Shown piece by piece: positions 13,828-23,106 of a DNA stretch of 64,000 bases; position 1 is the stretch's first letter, and each line of letters opens with the position of its first letter. The stretch lies in contig NZ_BAKJ01000016.1 in assembly GCF_000614125.1 (NCBI RefSeq), positions 1 through 64,000 of the forward strand, given 5' to 3'. Under the pieces are notes generated by a model. The model did no database searches. It worked only from the letters and a program-made list of their open reading frames with translations, and was not told where the DNA came from. The DNA is from Bacteroides rodentium JCM 16496 (GTDB lineage Bacteria > Bacteroidota > Bacteroidia > Bacteroidales > Bacteroidaceae). Both the position numbers and the translations under genes were made by a program.

Positions 13828-16800
13828 TCATTTTTTCGGTAGCGTAAAATATATTGTAAAACCTCCTTCCCTTCCCGGTTCGGCATTGATACGGCATCCC
13901 CGGCGTCCGGCAAACTCGTCATGGTCGCGGATAATCTGCTTGCACACCAGATATTCCGTACCACGCAGTTCACCTTTCTCACCGGCCGTCATGCGTGACA
14001 AGTCGGGATAGAACAATTGGTTCAATTCTTCACGGGTCTTTTCCCTGCGCATATCTGTAAACAGAAAACGTATAAATTCCCCATCTTCCGGGCCGACAGA
14101 CAGACAGCTCCATCCAGAGTTACGGAGCAAGCCTCGTCTATCAGGTTTTCAAGCAGGAAACGCAACTGGTTCCAGTCACCGGTAATCCGTCCTTCCAACG
14201 GTTGTATCTTAAAATCAATATGCGCTTTGTTTCCCTTATACACTTTGCGGAAATATTTCCCGGCAGTAGCCATAAGTTCCGGCACAGATATTGTCGCACG
14301 CCTGAAAGTCACCTCTTCCAACTGGCGGGAAGCGCATGAACTGAGTGTCGTAAAGATACCTTTGTAATACTCTATCAATTCGCTGATGGCAACCACCGTT
14401 TCCCGCTCCTCCGCTTCTGTCTGTTTGCCGGACCGCAGTTTCCCTATCAGCTGCTTTATCTTGTTCGGATAATAAATCGTTTCATGCTTGATGGTCGAGA
14501 GACAATTATCCAGCACCATGTTCTGTACATGCAGCAAACTGTCTTCCCAGGAAGCTCGCCGGGCTTCATCCTGAGCCACTTCGATGTCCCGGTATTTCGT
14601 AGCCAACTTAACCACTGCATTAAAGATTACAATGGAGACATAACGGGCTATCAGTTCCAAAAGCAGATGGTCGGTCTCCTGCTCCGTGCCTTCCCTGCGT
14701 TCCAGACACAGCACACCTATGCAACGGCACATATTTCCCGCATCCACAACAAGCGGCAATGCCTGTATACCCTTTTCCGATATGTACACTTGCCGCTCAA
14801 AGCAATTCTCCATATATTTCCTCCAGACAGGCAGCCCGTCCACGGCGGTATCTTCCACAGGATTGGAAGTGTATTCCAGCTTATGTGCAGTCTCGTTGTA
14901 TACGGCTATGCTTAACCGGTCGATACTCAAAAGTTCGTTCACTGCATCAAAAGCGGAACCTACAATCTGCCGTGGGATTTCCTTCAATGTATCCTCCTCA
15001 CGCTGCAACATTTCCTCCGTATCCGAAACCGGCAGCAAGGAGGCATTGAACACCTTTCCGTTGATTTCCAGTACTTGCTCCAGATTCCAGCGGTTCACCA
15101 GACGTTTTCGGAAATAGAGTATGTAATATCCCAACAGTAATACGAACAGCAAAATCACCGCCAGCAAAATGCCCACCATCTTGTTGTTGGTGGAACGCTC
15201 CAGCTGCCGGCAATATTCTTCCAAGGACTGGTCTTCTCCCAACAGTTTGTATAAGGTGGTGTAGGCAGCATTATTATAACTATAGTCATCCCATTGCTTC
15301 AATGCAAGAAATGAGACTGCCGCTTCATTCCTTATATCCAGAATTACATGGTAATCCGAATTGAACATCCGGTTCCACCAATCCAGTTCCGCAGGCGCCC
15401 CGTCTCCCGTCAGTGTCATATAGCGATGTATAGGATGGGCGTATTGCTTGTAATGTTCGTTCAGGCAATACATTGCCGAATCTATGTATTGCAGAGCCAG
15501 TTCGTATTCTCCGTCTACATTGCAGTAATAAGCTTCATTGGCATAATCGGAGGCTTCGTCCAGCAAAGCTTCGTATTCATTCTGTGCAAGCAGTGCCAAA
15601 GAATCCGGTAACACCTCTCCGGAAGCAGGCTGTTCCACAGCATGCCGGCAGGATGACATGCACAAAGACAACACAACGAGCAACACCGACACAGACTTAC
15701 GGATACCGGCAGGCAGACGGAAATAAAAACGGCTGCCTTTTCCCAGCCCGCTCTCCACATTAAACAGACAAACCTTGAACAAATCATTCGTCTTGCGATA
15801 TTTTTCAATGATACCCTTACAGTTCATCAGTCCAAAGCCACTTCCTTTATTCTTCCTCAATTCCTCCTTGTCGGGAGCGTCACTCATACCGATGGCTTTC
15901 GAGTCATATACTTTTTCTCCCACAATGCGGGCTACATCTTCCGGTGACAATCCACAACCATTATCCTCTACCGAGATTTCCACGTAATCCTCCTCCTGCC
16001 GTGCATATACTTTCACCATACCGCCCTGAGGGGTATATTTACGGGCATTCTCCGCCAGTGTATTTATCATAAACAATGTAAGGGCCTTGTCCGCCTTTAC
16101 CCGGATATCCGTAGGCTGCACCTCCAACGACTGTCTCTTCATCTCGAATGTACGGCTTCCTTTCCTGAGCAGCTCGAAAAGTTCATTCAATTCGAACGTC
16201 TCTATGTTCAGGCTAAGGCTCCCTTGCTTCATCTTTATCCAAAGGGCAAGAATATCATTGTATTCGTTGATGGTAGTGACCAACTCGTCGATATACTGGT
16301 ATTTCTCCTCTTTGATCCGCTCCTCTTTGATGAATCCTTTTTGAGTCAGTTTCTGCACTTCATTGATGATACGGTCTATGTACGGGTGAATTCCGTTGAC
16401 AATAGCCATACATGCTTTCTTTATCAGATTTTGCCGTTTGTTCCCCGCGATGTGCTGCTCGTAAATGTAGCGTTGCTTTTCCAGTCTGCGGCGTTCGTCG
16501 CCAAGGGAGATGGACGTCATGCCGTTGTCAATTGCCCATTGGATATAAGGGGTTATCACCCGTACCATCGCCTGCTCATCCTTGCTCATCCGACGCGGGA
16601 ACACTAATTGCCCGTTGTCTATGCGGATATCCTTCACTCCAAACAGCTTTTCCAATTCCGGGCAGACAGCCGTCCGGATGGAGCCGATGATTTCCTCCTC
16701 AGTCTGTGCATCTGCCGGAATGGACGCCGTTATCTTCTGACAGATATCCAGCATCAGTTGCAGACGGTGGAGATGCACCCTGTTCCGGTCTTTGGAACGC

Positions 16801-18173
16801 TTGTTGAAAAACCAGAAGAAGAGGGATACAAGCACGAAGCCCACAATGACCAGTGACAACACGACGTTGAGCTGTCCCGCCTCCTTTTCCAATGCCTGAT
16901 AGCGGCTTTCCAGCTCTTTATCCTGGCGTGTATCTTCAAGGATATCCAGGTAAATATTGCGGTTATAGTCTGATTTTTCTTTCATCCCGAGTCCTGCATA
17001 CGAAACGCTCAACTGTTCACGAATACGTGAAATCCACTCGGGTACGGTTTTCAGTTTCTGCTCCATCCATGCCTTCTCCGCACAAATCGTATCCCGACGG
17101 TCAAATGCTTTCAGCCAGTCCAAACTATCGTGGCAGTCATAGAAAAGGCGGTGATGGTCATTTACACATTCCAGAGCAAGTTTCAGCGTGTCAAGGGCTT
17201 CCGTATAGCGACCGTGGGCATTCAGGTACTTGCCGATGGATACATATGCGCCTGCTATCTGATACAAATCCTTGTATTGGCTGAATTTCTGCAATGCCAA
17301 CTGCCCCAGACGCATGGGCAGCAGCGAATCTACCGGTACTCCAAAACGTGTCAAGGCATGGGAGCGGCGGTCTTGAAAAAATGCGTAATTATCCGGTGAA
17401 GCCATCAAGTTGGCAAGTCCCTGCACTCCATTGCCCTCAAAGTAAAGATAGCCCTTGCGCGAAGCCAACCGCCATGCGGTATAGAGCTCGTCAAATTCTT
17501 TCAGTCTTCGCTCATCCGGTGTCTCACCCTCGCATAAGGCAGCAGAACCTTTGATGTAGTGATAATACAACAACTGATTGGTATCTGCCGGCAACTCTTG
17601 TTTTTTAGTAACTTCATTAATAGAGGCTACAGCTTCCGGACGCTGTTGCAAATAATAATAATACACAGCAGATACGATATAAAATTCCGAACGGGCATAA
17701 TTCAAACGCATTTGTTCGTGTTGGTCCACAAACAGGTTGTCATCCTCCGCTATTCTTTTCATACGGTGCAAGGCACTGTTGCGATAATCGTAGAACTCCT
17801 TGTTCAACGCCGTCCGCTGATAAATCTTCATCAGACCGATGTCGGCAATAAGGAGTTCCAGTTCATTCTTGGTCAGATTATAGACATCCATATGAAACTT
17901 TTCGGCCTGCTCAAAATCCATGCGCATAAAAGCACAAAAGCCCAGGTTATTGGATGCTTCCACTTTTCCCTGTTTATAGAGGCTGACTTCACGGTAGGCC
18001 CTTGATGCCGCATGGCAGGATGAATCCAGGTTTTTATAACGATAAGCATAAGCCGCCTGGTTCAGTGAGTCGATAAGGCGTACTTCCTTCCTGGGTGCCG
18101 TTCCCACACACGAAACCATTGTTGTACAAAGGCACAACAACCCCGCAAACCATATGGAAGAAAGTCGTTTCAT
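13828..18173 (-). CDS. Large two-part membrane sensor histidine kinase (DUF5113-like; frameshift)
   Basis: About 1449 residues once one frame break is repaired. There is a lipoprotein-type signal (lipobox near CTTMVSC), TPR-like helices to about 430, a membrane segment at 434-457 and an HATPase domain (EDNGCGLSPEDV near 734, GSGFGLMNCKGI near 782). Then comes a second signal-like stretch (SVSVLLVVLSLCMSSC near 825-842), a second membrane helix near 997-1019, a sensor region and a second kinase-like module (STIKHETIYYP; LRFLLENLIDEAC). This resembles Bacteroides kinases with DUF5112/DUF5113 domains. The frame breaks near 14091-14106; one extra base in GGCCC, or one more GACA unit, restores it. 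The response regulator follows 3 bp later. Confidence 0.8.
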
Positions 18174-18252
18174 AAAGCAAAGCTACGAATAAATCCGGGA
18201 AAGAAAAATAATTTTTATACAATAACTCTTGTTTTATGTAACGGGAAATTCA

Positions 18253-18261
18253 TACCTTTGC
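18253..18261 (+). promoter_or_regulatory. prs promoter -7 box
   Basis: TACCTTTGC with TTG 21 bp upstream, 37 bp before the prs ATG: a clear Bacteroides promoter. A minus-strand TAGCTTTGC at 18177-18185 may serve the divergent kinase gene, but its start point would fall almost on the kinase ATG. Confidence 0.75.
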
Positions 18262-18297
18262 ACGCAAATTAACAAATAGGTAACATCTATTACACAA

Positions 18298-19236
18298 ATG
18301 AGCGAAAAAGCACCCTTTATGGTATTCTCCGGAACAAATTCGAGATACCTTGCAGAGAAAATCTGCGCTAGCCTTGATTGCCCTCTGGGAAAGATGAACA
18401 TCACCCATTTTGCAGATGGTGAGTTTGCAGTCTCTTATGAGGAATCTATCCGTGGCTCGCATGTATTCCTGGTTCAATCAACCTTCCCTAATTCTGACAA
18501 CTTGATGGAACTTCTGCTGATGGTTGATGCTGCTAAAAGAGCATCGGCAAAAAGCGTTGTAGCCGTTATTCCTTACTTCGGTTGGGCTCGTCAGGACAGA
18601 AAAGACAAGCCTCGCGTGTCCATTGGCGCCAAGCTGGTGGCCGACCTGCTCTCTGTTGCAGGTATCGACCGTCTGATTACGATGGACCTTCATGCAGACC
18701 AGATTCAGGGTTTCTTCAACATTCCGGTGGATCATTTGTATGCATCAGCAGTATTCCTCCCCTATATTGAATCCTTGAAACTGGAAGACTTGGTAATCGC
18801 CACTCCGGATGTGGGCGGTTCAAAACGCGCCAGCACATTCTCCAAATACCTCGGTGTACCCCTGGTATTGTGCAACAAGACACGCGAAAAAGCAAACGTG
18901 GTTGCCACCATGCAGATTATCGGTGATGTAAAGGATAAGAATGTTGTATTGATAGACGATATTGTAGATACAGCAGGAACCATTACCAAAGCTGCCAACA
19001 TCATGCTGGAAGCAGGAGCCAAATCTGTCCGTGCCATTGCCAGCCACTGCGTAATGTCCGACCCGGCTTCTTTCCGTGTACAAGAGTCTGCACTGACCGA
19101 AATGGTATTTACCGACAGTATCCCCTACTCTAAAAAATGCGCCAAGGTCAAACAGTTGAGCATTGCCGATATGTTTGCCGAAACCATCAAGCGGGTGATG
19201 AACAATGAATCAATCAGTTCACAATACATTATCTAA
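18298..19236 (+). CDS. prs: Ribose-phosphate pyrophosphokinase
   Basis: A 312-residue cytosolic enzyme making PRPP from ribose-5-phosphate and ATP for purine, pyrimidine, His and Trp synthesis. Motifs are HFADGEFAV, PYFGWARQDRK, the DLHADQIQGFF region near 130 and the PRPP-binding loop VVLIDDIVDTAGTI. Length is normal. The stop codon TAA is the first three bases of a perfect hairpin that begins the repeat element at 19234. It is divergent from the sensor kinase gene. Confidence 0.97.
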   Translation: MSEKAPFMVFSGTNSRYLAEKICASLDCPLGKMNITHFADGEFAVSYEESIRGSHVFLVQSTFPNSDNLMELLLMVDAAKRASAKSVVAVIPYFGWARQDRKDKPRVSIGAKLVADLLSVAGIDRLITMDLHADQIQGFFNIPVDHLYASAVFLPYIESLKLEDLVIATPDVGGSKRASTFSKYLGVPLVLCNKTREKANVVATMQIIGDVKDKNVVLIDDIVDTAGTITKAANIMLEAGAKSVRAIASHCVMSDPASFRVQESALTEMVFTDSIPYSKKCAKVKQLSIADMFAETIKRVMNNESISSQYII

Positions 19237-19335
19237 CCGCGGAGCGGTTAGAAATTAAAAATTAAAAATTAAAGGCTGCGCAATGTTCACTTCAGAACCG
19301 CGCAGCCTTTAATTTTTAATTTCTAATTTTTAATT
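19234..19335. repeat. Stop-anchored palindromic repeat A, bidirectional terminator
   Basis: Hairpin 1 is TAACCGC-GGA-GCGGTTA (19234-19250), whose TAA is the prs stop. Then come AATTAAAAATTA runs and hairpin 2: a 22-bp perfect stem, 19260-19281 with 19300-19321, core GGCTGCGC/GCGCAGCC. It separates convergent prs and the MORN gene and should terminate both. A homologous copy in the opposite orientation lies at 30480-30575 after fhs. The hairpin-1 stems differ but stay paired. Confidence 0.85.
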
Positions 19336-20498
19336 CTAATTCTCCAGCCTTCCCATCTTGTAGGTTCCTTTCCGTATCACTTTTCCGTTCTTGTCCGTTT
19401 CCACGAACGGACCGTGTTTTTTGCCTTGTTTGAAGAAGCCTTCATAACGGTTTCCGTTCTTGTCTTCCTGGATGCCGCTACCTTCTTCCATACCGTTCAC
19501 AAAACCTCCTTTATATTTGGTTCCATCGGTCTGAATCAGGGTACCCTGGCCGTTGAACTTATTGTCTTTCCATTCACCTTCGTAAGAGTCACCTACATTC
19601 CATTTGTAAGTACCGTATCCGTCGCGTTGGTTATCTTTCCAATTACCTTCGTAAACGGCGCCGCTTGCCCACGTAAATGTGCCGTGGCCTTCCTGCTTTC
19701 CATCCTTGAAGCTGCCCACATACTTGTTGCCGCTGGCATGGTAATAAATGCCCTCTCCGGTACGTTCACCTTGAACATAAGAACCTTCGTAACGGTCGCC
19801 GGTATGGAAAAAGTAAATACCTTTGCCATGCTGCATGTCGTCCTTCCAGTCACCTACGTATTTGTCGCCGTTGGCATATTCAAAAGTTCCTTTACCGTCC
19901 CGGACATCATTTTTCCATCCCCCGTCATATTTGGAACCGTCATTCCAGGTCAGTGTTCCTTTGCCGTCTTTCTTGTCATTCTTCCACGAGCCTACATACT
20001 TGGAACCGTTCTTCCAGGTATACGTTCCCTGGCCTTCGCGTTTATCATTCACCCAGTCACCCTCATAAATATCACCATTGTAATAGTACATGATTCCTTT
20101 ACCGTGCTGGTAATCCTGAAACCACATGCCGTCGTAACGGTTGTTATTCATAAAATAGTAGATACCCTTGCCATGCTGCTGGTCTTGAAACCATTGTCCC
20201 TCATACTTTTCACCGTCGGGAAACATATATGTACCGTAGCCTTCACGCTTGCCCTTCACATACTCACCCTCGTAGACGTCGCCGTTCTTAAAAACGGTCT
20301 TCCCCTTTCCATTGGGCTTGCGGCCTTTTATTTCACCGGTATAGACGGCCCCGTTGTCTTTGAACGTATAGGTGCCTATCTTTATCTCCGAAGAGAATGT
20401 ACTTTTCACTTTATCGAAAAAGCCGCTTTTTTTTCCTGGGCAGTGGCTCCGCCTTGACATAAGAAAGCCAGAATGAGTGCAGTATATAGATATTTCAT
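19336..20498 (-). CDS. Secreted MORN-repeat protein (frameshift)
   Basis: About 387 residues when repaired. A signal peptide starts at ATG 20498 (MKYLYTALILAFLCQGGATA). The frame breaks in a run of eight A (plus-strand T at 20427-20434) where nine are needed to continue as QEKKSGFFDKVKSTF. The rest is some 14 tandem MORN motifs of about 23 residues (for example YEGEYVKGKREGYGTYMFPDG and GSWKNDKKDGKGTLTWNDGS). MORN arrays form extended beta-hairpin sheets that bind lipids or proteins. A periplasmic or surface scaffold role is likely but not demonstrated. Confidence 0.85.
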
Positions 20499-20579
20499 TA
20501 ATTGATAGTTGATAATTGATAGTTGATAATTGACAAAGGTAGGATTTATCCGGTAAAATGATACGATAACTCCCGCTTT

Positions 20580-21868
20580 TTATGACATTTTTTTGCCGCA
20601 CACTATTTCTTTTAATTTCTCTTTGCATAAATGCCGCCCTGCAAGTTCACGGATTTCTTGTGGTGTAACCTCCTTGACAGCATCCAGTGCTTCGGCAAAG
20701 TAAGTATCCTGCAAGCCCGATACCTGCACAAAAATCCAGGCATCCGCCAGCGAGAATGCAGATTCATAACTACGGCACATGTCTCCCAACATATAATTCT
20801 TCACCATGGAAAGTTCTTCATCGGAAACCAACTCGTTCTGAAGGCGGTCTATTTCATGATAAACCTCACCGACAAGAGGCTCCACAAATTCGTTGGCGGC
20901 TTCGGCACTGACCGCCAGCACTCCCTGCCCCGGATAGGGTATGATGGCTGCGGAGATACCGTACGTGTACCCTTTATCTTCCCGGATATTGGACATCAGG
21001 CGACTGCCGAAGTAGCCCCCGAACAGTGTGACCAGCACGCGGGCCTTCAAGTAGTCCGGATGATTGCGGTCCAGGGAAAGCATGCCCATACGGACAGCAC
21101 TCTGCAGGGCGTCCGGACGTTCGATGAAGATACGTTTTCCGGAGGTGGTCACCGGATGGAATTCTGTCTTTTCCGGTTTGCGGAAATCCGTACCGAAAGC
21201 CTCGCAGCCAAACAAGGACTCTATCCTGCGGATGCAATCACCGGTTACCTTACCCGAGAGATAGATGCTGCAATTATTGGAATGATAGTGACGGTCATAA
21301 AACTCGCGTAGCACCACAGGGTGATGCGCCGATAATCCTCTTCCTGCACCAGACGTCCGCCGGGATGCTGCCCGCCGTACAAAGCCTTCACCAATCCGCG
21401 GTGTGCCAGAAAGTCCACCTTGGAAGAGTTGACAAGAAACTGCTGGATATTGTTGTCTACAATCACTCCCAGCTCTTTCTCGGGAAATACCGGCTCTTTG
21501 ACGATAGACTCCAATATGTCAAGCGTTTGGGGAAGGTATTTATTCAGAGAATAAAGGGTGACATAGGCATACTCGGATGCACTGGACAATTCCAGCCAGG
21601 CTCCATAATAGTCCAGCTTTTCTGCTATCCGGGCGGCATCGTAGCGTCGGGTTCCCTCGCGAAGCATACGGTTCGTAAACAACGCCTGCAAAGGCTGTTT
21701 CTGTTGCCATCGGCCGCCTGCCATGAGGAGATCGATACGTGTCACCTCATTGTCACCGGCATTGAGCACACTCAATGGCACGCCGTTAGGCAACTTGACA
21801 CGTTCCGGTCTTTGCACTGCCAGTTGTTCCGGTTCAAGAATCCGGGGTTGGTCACTTCGGTTCAGCAT
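20580..21868 (-). CDS. M16-family peptidase-like protein, no zinc motif (frameshift)
   Basis: About 429 residues with the break repaired near 21318 (ATCACCCTG for expected ATCACCCCTG). Both M16 halves are recognisable: N-terminal LPNGVPLSVLNAGDNEVTRIDLL and NRMLREGTRRYDAARIAEKL, and C-terminal ALQSAVRMGMLSLDRNHPDY and REDKGYTYGISAAI. The catalytic HxxEH expected at NRMLREGT is absent, so this is the non-catalytic subunit type that usually pairs with an active M16 partner. It begins 12 bp after the kdsB stop, in one operon. Confidence 0.85.
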
Positions 21869-21880
21869 GGGCTTTCGGGT

Positions 21881-22636
21881 TTACAGCCCGTGGCTTTTAA
21901 GGAATTCTTCCGCCCGTTCCAAATCCTGAGGAGTATCTATGCCGATAGTTTCCACATCCGTGACACCTACCTTGATGGTATATCCGTTTTCCAGCCAACG
22001 AAGCTGTTCCAATGATTCGGCAATCTCGAGGGATGACTGCGGAAGGGCGGTTATCTCTTTCAGTACCTCCACGCGATAGGCATAAAGGCCGATATGCTTA
22101 TAATACGTATGGTTCTCCAGCCACTCCTCCTTCGCCGCATTGCGCTGGTAGGGAATGATGGAACGGCTAAAATAGAGGGCATTCCTGTTCTTATTGAGCA
22201 CAACCTTCGGAGAGTTCACGTTTTCCAGCGCCTCGAAACCATTATCCACCGTAAAGGGTTTCACCAGAGTGGCTATCTGGGTGGCCGGGTCGTCGAAACA
22301 TGCTTTGACGGCTTGTAACTGCGAAGGCTGGATGAAAGGCTCATCCCCCTGGATATTCACCACGACATCAAACTTTCCTCCTATTTTTGTACAAGCTTCC
22401 TGGCAGCGGTCAGTGCCGCTTTTATGTTCGGTGGAAGTCATTACCACCTTTCCTCCGAATGCCTTTACTGCGGCTTCAATACGCTCATCGTCCGTAGCCA
22501 CGTATGCATCGTCCAAGATTCCTGCCACTTGCTCGTATACCCGCTGTATCACGGTTTTTCCGCCCAACACCGCCAATGGCTTGGCCGGAAAACGCGTAGA
22601 CGCGTAACGGGCAGGTATGATTCCTAAAAATTTCAT
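21881..22636 (-). CDS. kdsB: 3-deoxy-manno-octulosonate cytidylyltransferase
   Basis: A 251-residue enzyme that activates Kdo as CMP-Kdo for lipopolysaccharide core synthesis. Motifs are FLGIIPARYASTRFPAKPLA at the N-terminus (nucleotide binding), ATDDERI, STEHKSGTDR and NIQGDEPFI. The frame opens at a TTG two codons earlier, but the ATG at 22636 is the natural start. The folK-like gene lies 84 bp upstream; that gap has no clear -7 box, so co-transcription is likely. Confidence 0.96.
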   Translation of the reverse strand: MKFLGIIPARYASTRFPAKPLAVLGGKTVIQRVYEQVAGILDDAYVATDDERIEAAVKAFGGKVVMTSTEHKSGTDRCQEACTKIGGKFDVVVNIQGDEPFIQPSQLQAVKACFDDPATQIATLVKPFTVDNGFEALENVNSPKVVLNKNRNALYFSRSIIPYQRNAAKEEWLENHTYYKHIGLYAYRVEVLKEITALPQSSLEIAESLEQLRWLENGYTIKVGVTDVETIGIDTPQDLERAEEFLKSHGL

Positions 22637-22720
22637 TTTCAATCTTCGTTTTTTTTAAAATGAGGGTGTGTCCGAAAGTGTTCATATACTATCGACACAT
22701 CTCCTTATATTCTTTATTAA

Positions 22721-23092
22721 TTATAACAGTTGTTTCAATCCTCGCAGGATATAATCACGTTTCAAATCTTTTGGCTTATAGACAGTCCCGTCACAGGATA
22801 GCAAGTCTATATCCAGCCGTACAATTTCCTGCTCCTTCTCTTCGGGTTTCCTTCCGGCTTCCCGTTCGATGGCTTTCAGGCAGGCAATGACTTCCTCTGC
22901 TGGATTATCGGAAGCGAAGCATGCCACCTGATTGGAGAACAGGTTCGGACAGTGAAAGAACAAAGGTGCCGTCTCCTCCTCTTCCGAGAAACGTATTCCG
23001 GGAAAAAGTTCCGTCAAGCGTCTGCGGGCCAGTTCCATGTTCTCCCTCCGCTGCTCGTTGCTCCCAATACTAATCGTATAGTCCACTTTCAA
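22721..23092 (-). CDS. folK: HPPK-like 6-hydroxymethyldihydropterin pyrophosphokinase
   Basis: A 123-residue protein with the FolK pattern: an N-terminal strand with ISIGSNEQRRENMELARRRL, central acidic substrate residues (EEEETAPLFF, FSNQVACF) and the signature EIVRLDIDLLSCDG that carries the metal-binding Asp pair. It would make the pyrophosphorylated pterin for folate synthesis. It is shorter than E. coli FolK (about 159), as many Bacteroidota versions are. It starts 14 bp after the pbp1A stop. Confidence 0.8.
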   Translation of the reverse strand: MKVDYTISIGSNEQRRENMELARRRLTELFPGIRFSEEEETAPLFFHCPNLFSNQVACFASDNPAEEVIACLKAIEREAGRKPEEKEQEIVRLDIDLLSCDGTVYKPKDLKRDYILRGLKQLL

Positions 23093-23106
23093 CTTTCACC
23101 TTTCAG

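Noticed and set aside
14095..14106. Phase variation of the kinase by GACA repeats as the preferred explanation
   Set aside because: Only three units are present, and single-base losses occur in many unrelated genes here, so an ordinary sequence error is simpler. Kept only as a possibility in the findings.
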